A stretch of DNA of 64,000 nt from an uncultured Aquimarina sp. (GCA_947496555.1 CANMDH010000001.1:186001-250000), one strand, 5' to 3'. Numbered from the stretch's first letter, positions 27,056 to 34,865 are shown. Notes: generated from the sequence alone by a model not told the origin. Numbers and translations: made by a program.

Positions 27056-28819
27056 ATGACAGAACCCAAAGATAAAAAACAAAAAAAGAAATCAAAAGTA
27101 ACTATTGGGCAAGCCTTTAAAACCATTATTTGGCCAAGAAGAAATCTGGTTTTTATTGGACTGTTGCTAATCGTACTAAGTCGTTTAGCAAGTCTGGTTT
27201 TGCCTGTAGCTAGTAAATACCTAATGGATGATGTAATAGCCAAAAAGGATTACGAAATGCTTAAATTATTATTGTTAGGTGTTGGTGGCGCCATTTTAGT
27301 ACAAGCTGCCACTTCGTTTCTGTTAACCAGAATTCTTAGTGTACAGGCGCAGTTTTTAATATCAGAATTACGGGCACAAGTACAAAAGAAAGTATTGTCA
27401 TTACCTATCAGCTTCTTCGACAACACAAAATCAGGGGCTTTGGTATCCCGTATTATGAGTGATGTAGAAGGTGTTAGAAACCTCATCGGAACAGGTCTAG
27501 TGCAGTTAGTGGGTGGTACGATTACGGCTATTATTTCTTTGGTATTACTCATTCGTATTAGTCCATCGATGACTTTATTTGTGTTGGTTCCCGTCTCTGT
27601 ATTTGGAGTAGTCGCTTTAAAAGCCTTCAAATATATTAGACCTATATTCAGAAAACGTGGAGTCATTAATGCCGAAGTGAAAGGTAGATTAACTGAAACC
27701 CTTGCAGGGGTTAGAGTAATTAAAGGGTTTAATGCCGAAATGCAGGAGAACAAGACCTTTGAAGAAGGTGTTGATCGTTTATTTCAGAATGTAAAAAAGA
27801 GCTTAACGGCTACTGCATTGATGACAAGTTCTTCAACATTCTTACTCGGAATTGCCTCTACCGGAATTATGGGAATAGGTGGATATAAAATTATGATCGA
27901 TGAGCTTACTGTGGGAGATTTTTTATCCTTCACTTTATTACTTGGATTTATGATTGCCCCTATCGTGCAGATGAGTAACATAGGTAGCCAGTTAACTGAA
28001 GCATTAGCAGGCTTGGACCGTACCGAAGAGCTTATGAATATGACTCCTGAAGAAGAGATAGAAGATAGAACCGTAGAACTTGGCGATATAAAAGGTGATA
28101 TTATCTTTGATAATGTATCTTTTTCTTATGAAGAAGGCAAAGAAGTATTGCATAATATTAGTTTTAGGGCACTCCCGGGTTCTGTTACAGCGTTGGTAGG
28201 AAGTTCGGGATCCGGAAAATCGACCATTGCAGGATTGTCTGCTACATTTTTAAACCCTAAATCAGGTCTTATAACTATCGATAGTCATGATATTTCTAAA
28301 GTAAAACTAACCAGCTACCGTCGTAATCTGGGGGTCGTTTTACAAGACGAATTTTTGTTTGAAGGCACGATCCGTGAAAACATTCTATTCCCAAAACCCG
28401 ATGCTACCGAAGAGGAACTTCAAAAAGCTGTAAAAGCAGCTTATGTAAATGAATTTACCGATCGTTTTGATGATGGTTTGGATACTCTTATCGGAGAACG
28501 AGGCGTAAAATTATCGGGCGGACAACGACAGCGTATTGCCATTGCCAGGGCTATACTTGCCGATCCCAAAATTATCATTCTGGATGAAGCCACTTCTAAT
28601 CTGGATACCGAAAGCGAAGCTTTGATACAAAAAAGTTTGGGTGAATTGATGAAAGGCAGAACCACTTTTGTAATTGCTCACCGATTAAGTACCATCAAAA
28701 AAGCAGATCAGATCCTGGTTATTGAATCCGGAAAGATAGCCGAACGTGGCAATCACGACGAACTCATTGCTGCAGAGGGAAGATATTTTGATCTTTATAC
28801 ATATCAGGCAAGAATTTAA
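27056..28819 (+). CDS. MsbA/BmrA-type ABC exporter (fused permease-ATPase)
   Basis: Half-transporter of 587 aa that works as a homodimer to export lipids or hydrophobic compounds. Six membrane helices occupy about residues 30-320, with the LPISFFDNTKSGALVSRIMSD coupling region. The ATPase has Walker A GSSGSGKST, Q-loop VVLQDEFLFEGT, signature LSGGQRQRIA, Walker B IIILDEATSNLD and H-loop AHRLSTIKK. It begins 2 bp after the beta-lactamase gene and is surely co-transcribed with it. Multidrug export alongside the lactamase is possible, but an MsbA-like lipid role cannot be excluded. Confidence 0.92.
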   Translation: MTEPKDKKQKKKSKVTIGQAFKTIIWPRRNLVFIGLLLIVLSRLASLVLPVASKYLMDDVIAKKDYEMLKLLLLGVGGAILVQAATSFLLTRILSVQAQFLISELRAQVQKKVLSLPISFFDNTKSGALVSRIMSDVEGVRNLIGTGLVQLVGGTITAIISLVLLIRISPSMTLFVLVPVSVFGVVALKAFKYIRPIFRKRGVINAEVKGRLTETLAGVRVIKGFNAEMQENKTFEEGVDRLFQNVKKSLTATALMTSSSTFLLGIASTGIMGIGGYKIMIDELTVGDFLSFTLLLGFMIAPIVQMSNIGSQLTEALAGLDRTEELMNMTPEEEIEDRTVELGDIKGDIIFDNVSFSYEEGKEVLHNISFRALPGSVTALVGSSGSGKSTIAGLSATFLNPKSGLITIDSHDISKVKLTSYRRNLGVVLQDEFLFEGTIRENILFPKPDATEEELQKAVKAAYVNEFTDRFDDGLDTLIGERGVKLSGGQRQRIAIARAILADPKIIILDEATSNLDTESEALIQKSLGELMKGRTTFVIAHRLSTIKKADQILVIESGKIAERGNHDELIAAEGRYFDLYTYQARI

Positions 28820-29110
28820 TCCATAAGTTTTATGCAATCAGAAATATAGCTAAGTAATAAAGCTTGCATAAGTTATTTCAACATAATTTTTTCGGTCATT
28901 GTCCTATACGGTATCCGAATCTTAATAAAATAAATACCCGTTGGATAATTAGAAATATCTGCTTAAGTACAACATTTTGGTTCGGGTATCAAGCAGCTTT
29001 TCCTAATGTAAAATTAATTAAGTAAAGTAGATTTAACACATGATTGCATATGCATCAAGCAACCTTTTATGAATAACACATCTATTTATAAAAGTCAATC
29101 TATTGAAATA

Positions 29111-29500
29111 ATGATACATAAAATTTTAAAACTCACTCTAATCCTATCATTTTTACTCTTGGGATGTACTACCGATGATGACGCCAATTGCTCATTTAAT
29201 GATCCAGTGACAAATTTACCTTGGCTAGAACAAAAAATTAATGAGATAGAAGAGACCTCAGGCGATCTTCTACAATTTCAATATGTCTTACAAGCGGTTT
29301 ATCAAAAAAACCCTATTCAGCGAGAAATAGTCTTTGTTTTTGGTAATTGTTGTCCCGTTTGTAGTACAGTAGTGCCTGTATATAATTGTAATGGAATGCT
29401 TTTAGGAGTTCTGGGTCTAGATGTTGATTCAAGCGCTGTTTTTGATTATAAAGTCATATGGTCTCCCGAAAATTTTGAGTGTGTACTTAATACTAATTGA
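29111..29500 (+). CDS. Small cysteine-containing hypothetical lipoprotein
   Basis: A 129-aa protein with start chosen at ATG 29111 (MIHKILKLTLILSFLLLGC); an ATG at 29069 would put a polar stretch before the signal helix. The lipobox is LLLGC (Cys19), followed by TTDDDANCSF. The mature part contains GNCCPVCSTVVPVYNCNG, a dense cysteine cluster that could be disulfide bonded. I do not recognise a family. The last 55 bp overlap the 3' end of the convergent gene at 29446-29853, which suggests a local rearrangement. It stands alone on its strand. Confidence 0.55.
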   Translation: MIHKILKLTLILSFLLLGCTTDDDANCSFNDPVTNLPWLEQKINEIEETSGDLLQFQYVLQAVYQKNPIQREIVFVFGNCCPVCSTVVPVYNCNGMLLGVLGLDVDSSAVFDYKVIWSPENFECVLNTN

Positions 29501-29853
29501 TTATTTGTATAGTTCAATTCGATAAAACCATATTTTGTATTGAACAATGCTACTAATTCAGTTTCTCCAATTCTACTTTTAGCCTTGGAAGTTATTTCAT
29601 AACAATCGAGTAGGCCGAATTTGGTATTTACTTTCTTTCTATCTGTTATCTCATATTTATATACGTTATTTATTACTCCTTCCCATGTTTTCCATCTTTT
29701 ATCTCCCCAATGATCACCTATTGTTAACGACCAATCCCATTTGTTTCCAATCTTATAAGGAGCTTTAATAAATGGGAATGGATTTAATTCAAGAATTCTA
29801 AAATATTTGTCTCTTGGCGGATGCATCCAGATATTTTTTTCATTTTTTCTCAA
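29446..29853 (-). CDS. Hypothetical protein, rearranged: SPASM remnant fused to a conserved domain
   Basis: The frame is open from 29928 to 29446 on the minus strand; the nearest usable start is TTG at 29853, giving 135 aa. From WMHPPRDKYFRILELNPFPF onward it resembles a conserved flavobacterial hypothetical family of unknown function (GNKWDWSL, GDHWGDKRWKTWEG, LLDCYEITSKAKS) and lacks that family's N-terminus. The residues before it, coded upstream of the TTG, read as the Cys-rich C-terminus of a grasp-with-SPASM maturase. The ORF therefore looks like an in-frame fusion left by a deletion. Its 3' end overlaps the convergent lipoprotein gene. It may not be expressed as a functional protein. 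Confidence 0.4.
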   Translation of the reverse strand: MRKNEKNIWMHPPRDKYFRILELNPFPFIKAPYKIGNKWDWSLTIGDHWGDKRWKTWEGVINNVYKYEITDRKKVNTKFGLLDCYEITSKAKSRIGETELVALFNTKYGFIELNYTNNQLVLSTHSKFSGDHMTL

Positions 29854-29854
29854 A

Positions 29855-29928
29855 GGTATCCTACCGTCGTTACAAACATATCTAAATTCGCAATCTTTAC
29901 AAACCTCGATTTGATCTTTAGAAATGTT
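29855..29928 (-). pseudogene. Fossil of a grasp-with-SPASM RiPP maturase (GwsS-like C-terminus)
   Basis: Translation of the minus strand from 29928 gives NISKDQIEVCKDCEFRYVC followed by NDGRIPL. The Cx2CxFRx2CxDxR pattern is the hallmark of the SPASM-type C-terminus of the grasp-with-SPASM peptide maturase family (TIGR04193-like, recognised from memory). A TAG stop lies directly before it at a place where Trp would be usual, and no maturase frame is found upstream. On the other side it runs in frame into an unrelated domain after RKNEKNIW. A decayed RiPP cluster is the best explanation. Confidence 0.55.
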
Positions 29929-30076
29929 CTAGTATTCCCGAAAAGATCAAGACACATTGGGTTGTCAAACATTTCAAAATAGAAAACTGCGAAGGTAAAT
30001 CTGAATAGCAGAGTTAATGCTTTGTCTTTTTTTTGAAAAATCTTTAATAGTTAGTTTACAACTTGATCTCTTACAG

Positions 30077-30556
30077 TTATTTATTTTTTTGATACTGTAC
30101 GCCTGTTTTAAAACCACAATATGCTAGAAATACCAAAAGAAAAAGTTGAAGGGTTAACACAGCATAAAACATTATATTCATAAATTCTGAAACGGGGTCA
30201 CTTGCAAGAACATTCTGAGCTTTTTCAGTATTATCGCCAAGTACATTTAAAAACAACAAGGCATAGATATTCATAATTACCATTAAGATCTCTGCCACCA
30301 TAAAAACAACGTTAACAGTCAGGTTCTTAAAACTGTTTCTAAGCATTCGGGCCAGGTATACCCAAAAAAAAATACTAACGGCAAACAAGATAAAAAAGTA
30401 AAATTTTGATATCACAAAATAGGTATCATGTATATTGATATCTGTAGTGCTATTTTTTGACAGACTATCTAACCCAAGAAAACCAAAGTTAAAACAGAGT
30501 ATAAAAACAGTAACCCCCAGGCCCCAAAACAGTTCTTTTTTGTTCGTTTTTTTCAT
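30077..30556 (-). CDS. Hypothetical four-helix membrane protein
   Basis: A 159-aa integral membrane protein with four hydrophobic segments (about residues 10-30, 48-68, 80-105, 128-150). I do not recognise a family beyond its occurrence in flavobacteria. The segment INIHDTYFVISKFYFFIL resembles the HDTYFVVAHFH helix of cytochrome oxidase subunit I, but the second histidine motif and the other metal ligands are absent. Function unknown. It is transcribed in the same direction as the paralogous secreted proteins upstream but separated from them by 75 bp. Confidence 0.55.
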   Translation of the reverse strand: MKKTNKKELFWGLGVTVFILCFNFGFLGLDSLSKNSTTDINIHDTYFVISKFYFFILFAVSIFFWVYLARMLRNSFKNLTVNVVFMVAEILMVIMNIYALLFLNVLGDNTEKAQNVLASDPVSEFMNIMFYAVLTLQLFLLVFLAYCGFKTGVQYQKNK

Positions 30557-30630
30557 TATATATGGTCTTTGTTAAAAAATTACAAACGCCAAAAATACTT
30601 TTAATGTTGATAAAATTTTAAGTTTGATTT

Positions 30631-31203
30631 TTATTGTTTGCCAAAAAGTTTAAGTATTTGTTTCTTTTCTTTGAGATTGGTATGTTTAACTTTTCCAATT
30701 TCTACGTACAAATATTTAGCGTTCATTCTTTTATCCTGATTACAACGAATTTTTATGATAAAGTCTTCTTTATTCCAAACGATAAAGAGTGGATCTTCTT
30801 CAAAAGTACATACTTTCAGGGTAAAGGTACTTTCTATAGCCGTAATCCTATTCGCAGAGGTAGAAGGTTTACCTATGATCTCTTTATCTTTTTTAGTCAT
30901 CTCATCAGGCACCCCATATTTTGCTACCATTTGATCATACATGGGTCGATTGATAGTACCAGGAATACCTAAAGTAAATTTTTGGATGGTATCATTTTTG
31001 TTAGTATTAACTTTAAGGTAGTGATATGTCCTTCCAAAAAAATCAAACTTTCCTTTAGCGGTATATGATTTTACATCATCATTATAGGATTCCTGTTCAT
31101 CTAAAGTATAGGGACATTCGCTAATATGTTTATACAAGTAATCCTCAATAGCTATTGGTGTCATAAAAAATAATAGTGTTGCCTTTAAAATTAGTATTTT
31201 CAT
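30631..31203 (-). CDS. Secreted hypothetical protein, paralogue 1 of a tandem set
   Basis: A 190-aa exported protein with a short signal peptide (MKILILKATLLFFMTPIAIE). It is a close paralogue of the gene at 31900-32478; both share MYDxMVAKYGVPDEMTKKDK, the PSTSAN segment and a conserved Cys in CTFEE. Homology extends past the stop codon into the 3' flank, so the pair arose by recent duplication of the DNA. I do not recognise a family. The position downstream of a large lipoprotein with a distinct C-terminal domain fits an immunity-protein or accessory role, but this is inference. Confidence 0.6.
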   Translation of the reverse strand: MKILILKATLLFFMTPIAIEDYLYKHISECPYTLDEQESYNDDVKSYTAKGKFDFFGRTYHYLKVNTNKNDTIQKFTLGIPGTINRPMYDQMVAKYGVPDEMTKKDKEIIGKPSTSANRITAIESTFTLKVCTFEEDPLFIVWNKEDFIIKIRCNQDKRMNAKYLYVEIGKVKHTNLKEKKQILKLFGKQ

Positions 31204-31254
31204 AATTAATCACAAGTAGTTGGCATAAAAGATACCAAATATGGCAATAAAAAC

Positions 31255-31282
31255 AGCCCGGCATAACCATCATTGCCAGGCT
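31255..31282 (-). terminator. Terminator after the middle tandem gene
   Basis: On the minus strand AGCCTGGCA, a 10-nt loop, then TGCCGGGCT followed by GTTTTTATT. It lies about 30 bp after the stop of the gene at 31313-31837. Confidence 0.65.
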
Positions 31283-31312
31283 ATTTACTAACAAATTAAT
31301 ATCTGATTTATC

Positions 31313-31837
31313 TTATCTATGATTTAGTTCTGGTTTCATTAAATCTCTTCCGATTAAAATATGGTATCCGTTTAAAGTTACATGTCTGATTTCAATGCTA
31401 TAATTTTCTAAATCCCAGACAAAAGTAGTGGGCTTTTCTTCAAAAAAACATTCTTTTAAAACTACATCGGTAACAGTAGCTATACGTATACCGTTAACCG
31501 TTTCATGCCTGGTGGTCGACAAATAGGGATCTTGATTATACATACCCGTAGGGTAACCATAAGCTTCGTTCATAGCATCATAAAACGCTCTATCTACTTC
31601 GTTTATAAAAATCGAATACCACTCTATCTTGCCATTTGGATCGGCAATAATCCCTAAGTCATTGTACGATTTTCCATGAAACCCAAAAGTGCCTATAATT
31701 TTAAAAACTTGTCTTTCAGAGTGTTCACTAGTCAAAATCGCACTAGGTATTTCACTAATGTTTTTACCCAATAAATCAATATCAATAGGATTTGACATAA
31801 GTACAGAGATATAAATATATAGATAAAGCTTTAGCAT
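31313..31837 (-). CDS. Secreted hypothetical protein, divergent paralogue 2 of the tandem set
   Basis: A 174-aa protein with a hydrophobic N-terminus (MLKLYLYIYISVLMS). It is much more diverged than its two neighbours but keeps the same layout: an early KxISExP-like segment, a GTFGFHGKSYNDL strand matching GKFDFFGRTYHYL of paralogue 1, an AFYDAMNEAYGYPTG segment matching MYDQMVAKYGVPDE, and LKECFFEEKPTTFVWDLEN matching LKVCTFEEDPLFIVWNKED. The shared fold and order support homology. Function unknown. Confidence 0.55.
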   Translation of the reverse strand: MLKLYLYIYISVLMSNPIDIDLLGKNISEIPSAILTSEHSERQVFKIIGTFGFHGKSYNDLGIIADPNGKIEWYSIFINEVDRAFYDAMNEAYGYPTGMYNQDPYLSTTRHETVNGIRIATVTDVVLKECFFEEKPTTFVWDLENYSIEIRHVTLNGYHILIGRDLMKPELNHR

Positions 31838-31850
31838 TTTTAATTACAAT

Positions 31851-31881
31851 TACCAACGCCAAAGCATTTTTGGCGTTGGTA
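31851..31881 (-). terminator. Perfect 13-bp hairpin after the third tandem gene
   Basis: TACCAACGCCAAA and its exact complement TTTGGCGTTGGTA are separated by 5 nt, about 20 bp after the stop of the gene at 31900-32478. A degenerate version of the same sequence (AAACGCCAAAAATAC) follows paralogue 1 near 30584, consistent with the duplication. Confidence 0.6.
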
Positions 31882-31899
31882 AAATTTTAAGTTTAATTT

Positions 31900-32478
31900 T
31901 TATTGTTTATCGCTATCATAAAGTTTAAATATTTGTGAACCATCTTTGTAGCTATAATGATTTACTTTTCCAATTTCTATATACAAATATTTAACTGTCA
32001 TTCTATTGTCCTGATTACATAGGATTTTTATGATATGGTCTTCTTTTTTCCAAACGATATAGAGTGGATTTTCTTCAAAAGTACATGCTTTAAGGGTATA
32101 AGTACCTTCTATAGCCGTAATCCCATTGGCAGAAGTAGAAGGCTCACCTATGATCTCTTTATCTTTTTTGGTCATCTCGTCAGGCACTCCATATTTTGCT
32201 ACCATTTTATCATACATGGGTCGATCGATAGTACCAGGAACACCTAAAGTAAATTTCTGAATAGTATCATTTTTGTTGGTATAAATTGTAAGATGATTAT
32301 ATGATTCTCCAAAAAAAACAAAATTGCCTTTTGCTTTATATGCCTTAATACCGGGTCTACTAATCTTCTTTTCAACTATGTCATAAGGGAAATTGTCAAT
32401 GTGTTTATACAAGAAATCTTCTATATCATAAAGTTCCATACTAAATAGTGCTAAAAAAGTTAAGATTAATATTTTCAT
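31900..32478 (-). CDS. Secreted hypothetical protein, paralogue 3 of the tandem set
   Basis: A 192-aa exported protein (signal MKILILTFLALFSM) closely similar to the gene at 30631-31203 over its whole length: GVPGTIDRPMYDKMVAKYGV, then KKDKEIIGEPSTSANGITAI, then TLKACTFEENPLYIVWKKED. It starts only 3 bp before the end of the large lipoprotein gene upstream on the same strand, so the two are translated from one mRNA. That tight coupling is the main hint that this family works together with the lipoprotein. No known motif was seen. Confidence 0.6.
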   Translation of the reverse strand: MKILILTFLALFSMELYDIEDFLYKHIDNFPYDIVEKKISRPGIKAYKAKGNFVFFGESYNHLTIYTNKNDTIQKFTLGVPGTIDRPMYDKMVAKYGVPDEMTKKDKEIIGEPSTSANGITAIEGTYTLKACTFEENPLYIVWKKEDHIIKILCNQDNRMTVKYLYIEIGKVNHYSYKDGSQIFKLYDSDKQ

Positions 32479-32480
32479 AA

Positions 32481-33620
32481 TTACCTACTACAATCAGTTG
32501 CTCCAAAGGCAATTAAATAAGGGGCAGGACTTCTTATATCATAAACATTTTCACCAATTTCTATTGATCCACCCATTTCTCTCATTGCATTTTTTAGTTC
32601 GATTTCCCATTGAATTTTGACGCGATCGGGATGAGCATTAGTATTACGCATAAACCACGCCTGTGTTTCTATGTTTGCAGAAGCTATTGCTCCCGCAGTA
32701 TTATTTGCCGCTATTCCGGGACTCATCCAAGAAGGCGCTGTAAAGGATGCGATTTCTATATGTGTATAAACCTCTCTCTGAATAACTCCCCCTGGAACAG
32801 AATGATCAACGAAAAAAGAACCTAATATATTGGTAGTTGCTGCTACATTTTGACCAAACACATTAGCAAATTCAAAACTTTTGCAATCTGGAAGTGGAAA
32901 TAAAAGCTCATCAAATGCATCACCATCAGGTCTGCCAGGGCCATCGTTATCTCCACCGCCGCCATTGCCGCCGCCAGATCCACCATTACTATCATCACAT
33001 GCATCGTATGAATCAATAATTGTGTATTCTACATAACCGTTACTATATTCGTCAATTTTAACAATATACCATGTGACACAGTTATTTGATTTGGTAGGAG
33101 TTAAATTATTAGCACCGGTAAAAAAGTTTTTAGATATTACTTCTTTTTTGTTAGCTGAATAATATTCAATACTCTTACTGTTGCTAGTTCTACTATAAAC
33201 ATAAGTGAAAGAAGGTTGCTCTATTATTTTATCAATAGTTTCAAAGTTACTTTGATCACTACTTACAAAAATTCTAAGAGATTCCTCAAAACCTTTTTTC
33301 TCTTTTTCTTTAAGAATCAAATAAGGTTTTATAAAAGTCTTTTTTGAACTATTGAGTAATTTGTGTTGACTTTTATTTTTTTTCTCTATTGAAGAGGTAA
33401 GTGGAAAATAAATATCATCCTCAATTTGAAAATAGTTGTTCCAATCTGGTTCTCCTGAAAATGCAGGGTTTTGATCCATTTTTGGATTATGGCTTTGCTC
33501 ATACCAAGATTTTGCTTTTTGAGTAAGGCTATCTTCAGTATTTGGCAATTCGTTTTTCTGACAACTTATTATCAAAAAGGCAATCAAAAAAAATGTAAAA
33601 GGTTCTAAAAAGTATTTCAT
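32481..33620 (-). CDS. Hypothetical lipoprotein with glycine-rich linker and C-terminal domain
   Basis: A 379-aa lipoprotein (lipobox LIISC, Cys20). The N-terminal region (about 20-205) is variable and ends with CVTWYIVKIDEYSNGYVEYT and YDACDD. A Gly/Asp-rich linker (about 210-230, GGSGGGNGGGGDNDG) joins a C-terminal domain starting at PDCKSFEFANV and ending GATDCSR. This layout (lipoprotein, flexible linker, separate C-terminal domain closed by two Cys) recurs in flavobacterial proteins of unknown function. With three related small secreted proteins directly downstream it resembles a surface effector with immunity-type partners, which is a hypothesis only. Confidence 0.6.
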   Translation of the reverse strand: MKYFLEPFTFFLIAFLIISCQKNELPNTEDSLTQKAKSWYEQSHNPKMDQNPAFSGEPDWNNYFQIEDDIYFPLTSSIEKKNKSQHKLLNSSKKTFIKPYLILKEKEKKGFEESLRIFVSSDQSNFETIDKIIEQPSFTYVYSRTSNSKSIEYYSANKKEVISKNFFTGANNLTPTKSNNCVTWYIVKIDEYSNGYVEYTIIDSYDACDDSNGGSGGGNGGGGDNDGPGRPDGDAFDELLFPLPDCKSFEFANVFGQNVAATTNILGSFFVDHSVPGGVIQREVYTHIEIASFTAPSWMSPGIAANNTAGAIASANIETQAWFMRNTNAHPDRVKIQWEIELKNAMREMGGSIEIGENVYDIRSPAPYLIAFGATDCSR

Positions 33621-34002
33621 AAGATATAATTTTAAAATTACTAAATATTTGTGTGAATGATGACGATGAATTCTATTTTTTGCAAATGCAAATGGAGTAT
33701 TATTTGTTAACTATTTCATGGGTTGGTATGTTATTAATAATTTCCCTACTCTTTACAGGATTTTTGGGTTCCTCCTTTTTGTAATGTGCAATGTTTTATT
33801 GGTTGTTGGTTGATAGTTAATCGTTATCTGTTTTTTTGTTGATCATTCTTACTCAGGGTTCGAGAGCCTCACCCTTCGGGAGTCCTTTGGTAGAGTTAAC
33901 ATAGCACCTCACCCTTTGAGATACTTAGGATTCGGATCACACCGAGGGCCGAGCCCTTCTGCAAGCTAAGGAACCACATAATCGGACCCCAGAGTACTAA
34001 CC
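33621..34002. other. Intergenic stretch with an unusual GC-richer patch
   Basis: This 382-bp gap has no convincing gene. From about 33850 to 34000 base composition shifts to clearly higher GC, with CCTCACCCTT twice (33867-33876 and 33907-33916, 40 bp apart) and the short palindrome GAGGGCCGAGCCCTT. A 30-codon hydrophobic ORF (33692-33784) is possible but has no start support. The left part holds the upstream region of the lipoprotein gene. Confidence 0.5.
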
Positions 34003-34257
34003 TCATGCATACTCAAGTACATCTCGACTATAAAACCCAAACCGAAACCCTACAGAAGACTCATATATAAAGCTTTGCACACTTAAATCATATAAAATAG
34101 GTGCATTCAAACTACGCATGGTATTAATAATGCGATACAACTTGGTTTTCGAGATTTCTAGTTTCGAAGCCAATTCGTCAGGTGAGCCCGTGACTTGTAA
34201 TCGAATTAATTGATCGATACGTTCTATCATTTCGATGTGTTTGATAATCATACTCAT
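34003..34257 (-). CDS. Small helix-turn-helix protein
   Basis: An 84-aa protein with a winged-helix/HTH_11-like pattern: IEMIERIDQLIRLQVTGSPD, then LASKLEISKTKLYRIINTMR, then LNAPILYDLSVQSFIYE. This is the DeoR/BirA-type arrangement in a stand-alone format common in flavobacteria, often near small peptide or defence genes. It has no effector domain, so it probably acts as a dimer or with a partner. The start ATG is followed after six residues by a second Met; either could be used. The binding site is unknown. Confidence 0.7.
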   Translation of the reverse strand: MSMIIKHIEMIERIDQLIRLQVTGSPDELASKLEISKTKLYRIINTMRSLNAPILYDLSVQSFIYESSVGFRFGFYSRDVLEYA

Positions 34258-34309
34258 ACTATGTTTCCCTTTTTTTGATGGTTATTGTTTCTTTTTTTCT
34301 ATTATGTGG

Positions 34310-34513
34310 GGTAGTTTTGACAATGTGTTAGTATTTGGATGGTTCGATTGTTAGATTATTGGGTTTTGGATCATTGGATTGTTGGATTTTTAGATCATTA
34401 GATGTTTTGACTTCATACTTTGTACTGCTTACTTAGTACTTCCTACTACCTACTACAAATTGCCCACTTCAAACTGCCTACTTACAACCACCTACTTTAA
34501 AATTTTACTTTTA
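34310..34513. repeat. Low-complexity simple-sequence tract
   Basis: Two repeat styles lie side by side: variants of TTGGATCATTGGATT (about 34365-34400) and variants of CCTACTACCTACTAC (about 34435-34500). Similar drifted tandem sequence occurs at 39405-39600. It carries no ORF and probably arose by replication slippage. Confidence 0.6.
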
Positions 34514-34759
34514 TCATTTTACACTTTTCACTCCACAACCATGCTTCAATAAATATCGCTTCTTGGCTTTGTAAATAAGTTGTAATGCTTCTTCGCTAGA
34601 TTTTCTCTTTAAGTAGAGTTTTTGTATCCAGATATACAGTACTACTTCATACGGACAATGATGTACCAAATTGTATATAAATTGACCCAATTTAAGATGT
34701 AGTGCCTGTATCGTATCCACAATGAATTTACTTTTCTTGTCATATCCAGAATCTGCCAT
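34514..34759 (-). CDS. Small hypothetical protein, likely target of the adjacent regulator
   Basis: An 81-aa basic helical protein with no signal peptide (MADSGYDKKSKFIVDTIQAL start, GCGVKSVK end). I do not recognise a family. The gene is supported by a well-formed promoter about 20 bp upstream and by one arm of the inverted operator, which has the same orientation and spacing to the -7 element as the copy before the RiPP-like gene at 36894. It is divergent from the TPR-AraC regulator gene. A role as immunity, chaperone or modulator of the peptide system is possible but unproven. Confidence 0.6.
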   Translation of the reverse strand: MADSGYDKKSKFIVDTIQALHLKLGQFIYNLVHHCPYEVVLYIWIQKLYLKRKSSEEALQLIYKAKKRYLLKHGCGVKSVK

Positions 34760-34778
34760 TTTGATTTTTTTGTTGATT

Positions 34779-34810
34779 CAAAAGTATGGAGAGGGAGGGG
34801 TTGGATGCAA
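34779..34810 (-). promoter_or_regulatory. Promoter of the 81-aa gene
   Basis: On the minus strand TTG (34810-34808), a 21-nt spacer and TACTTTTG (34786-34779), a match to TAnnTTTG. The expected transcription start lies about 13 nt before the ATG at 34759. The operator arm 34818-34835 lies directly upstream of the -33 element. Confidence 0.6.
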
Positions 34811-34817
34811 GGACAAT

Positions 34818-34865
34818 AAGTCTAGATTCTAGAAAATAGGCCACGTAATTCTAGAATTAAGACTA
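34818..34865. promoter_or_regulatory. Inverted operator pair between divergent genes
   Basis: Arm A is AAGTCTAGATTCTAGAAA (34818-34835) and arm B is ATTCTAGAATTAAGACTA (34848-34865), separated by 12 bp. Arm A matches the reverse complement of arm B at 14 of 18 positions. Arm B is identical over 18 bp to the site at 36816-36833. Each contains TTCTAGAA, extended in arm B to the perfect palindrome ATTCTAGAAT. The likely binder is the AraC-type protein encoded just downstream. Confidence 0.65.

Noticed and set aside
27250-27753. 167-aa ORF opposite the ABC exporter gene
   Set aside because: It is antisense to the conserved membrane domain of the exporter and has no family features.
29940-30076. 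Further maturase coding sequence upstream of the SPASM fossil
   Set aside because: All three minus-strand frames are interrupted and none gave a convincing match to a maturase; only the short Cys-rich tail can be supported.
30077-30556. HDTYFV motif as a cytochrome oxidase subunit
   Set aside because: The protein is only 159 aa and lacks the other heme and copper histidines; only a local resemblance exists.
33692-33784. 30-codon hydrophobic ORF as a small toxin gene
   Set aside because: No promoter or start support was seen and the flanks are low-complexity; a chance ORF is more likely.
33852-33872. GGGTTCGAGAGCC as the T-arm of a tRNA
   Set aside because: No acceptor stem, anticodon arm or CCA end can be folded around it on either strand.
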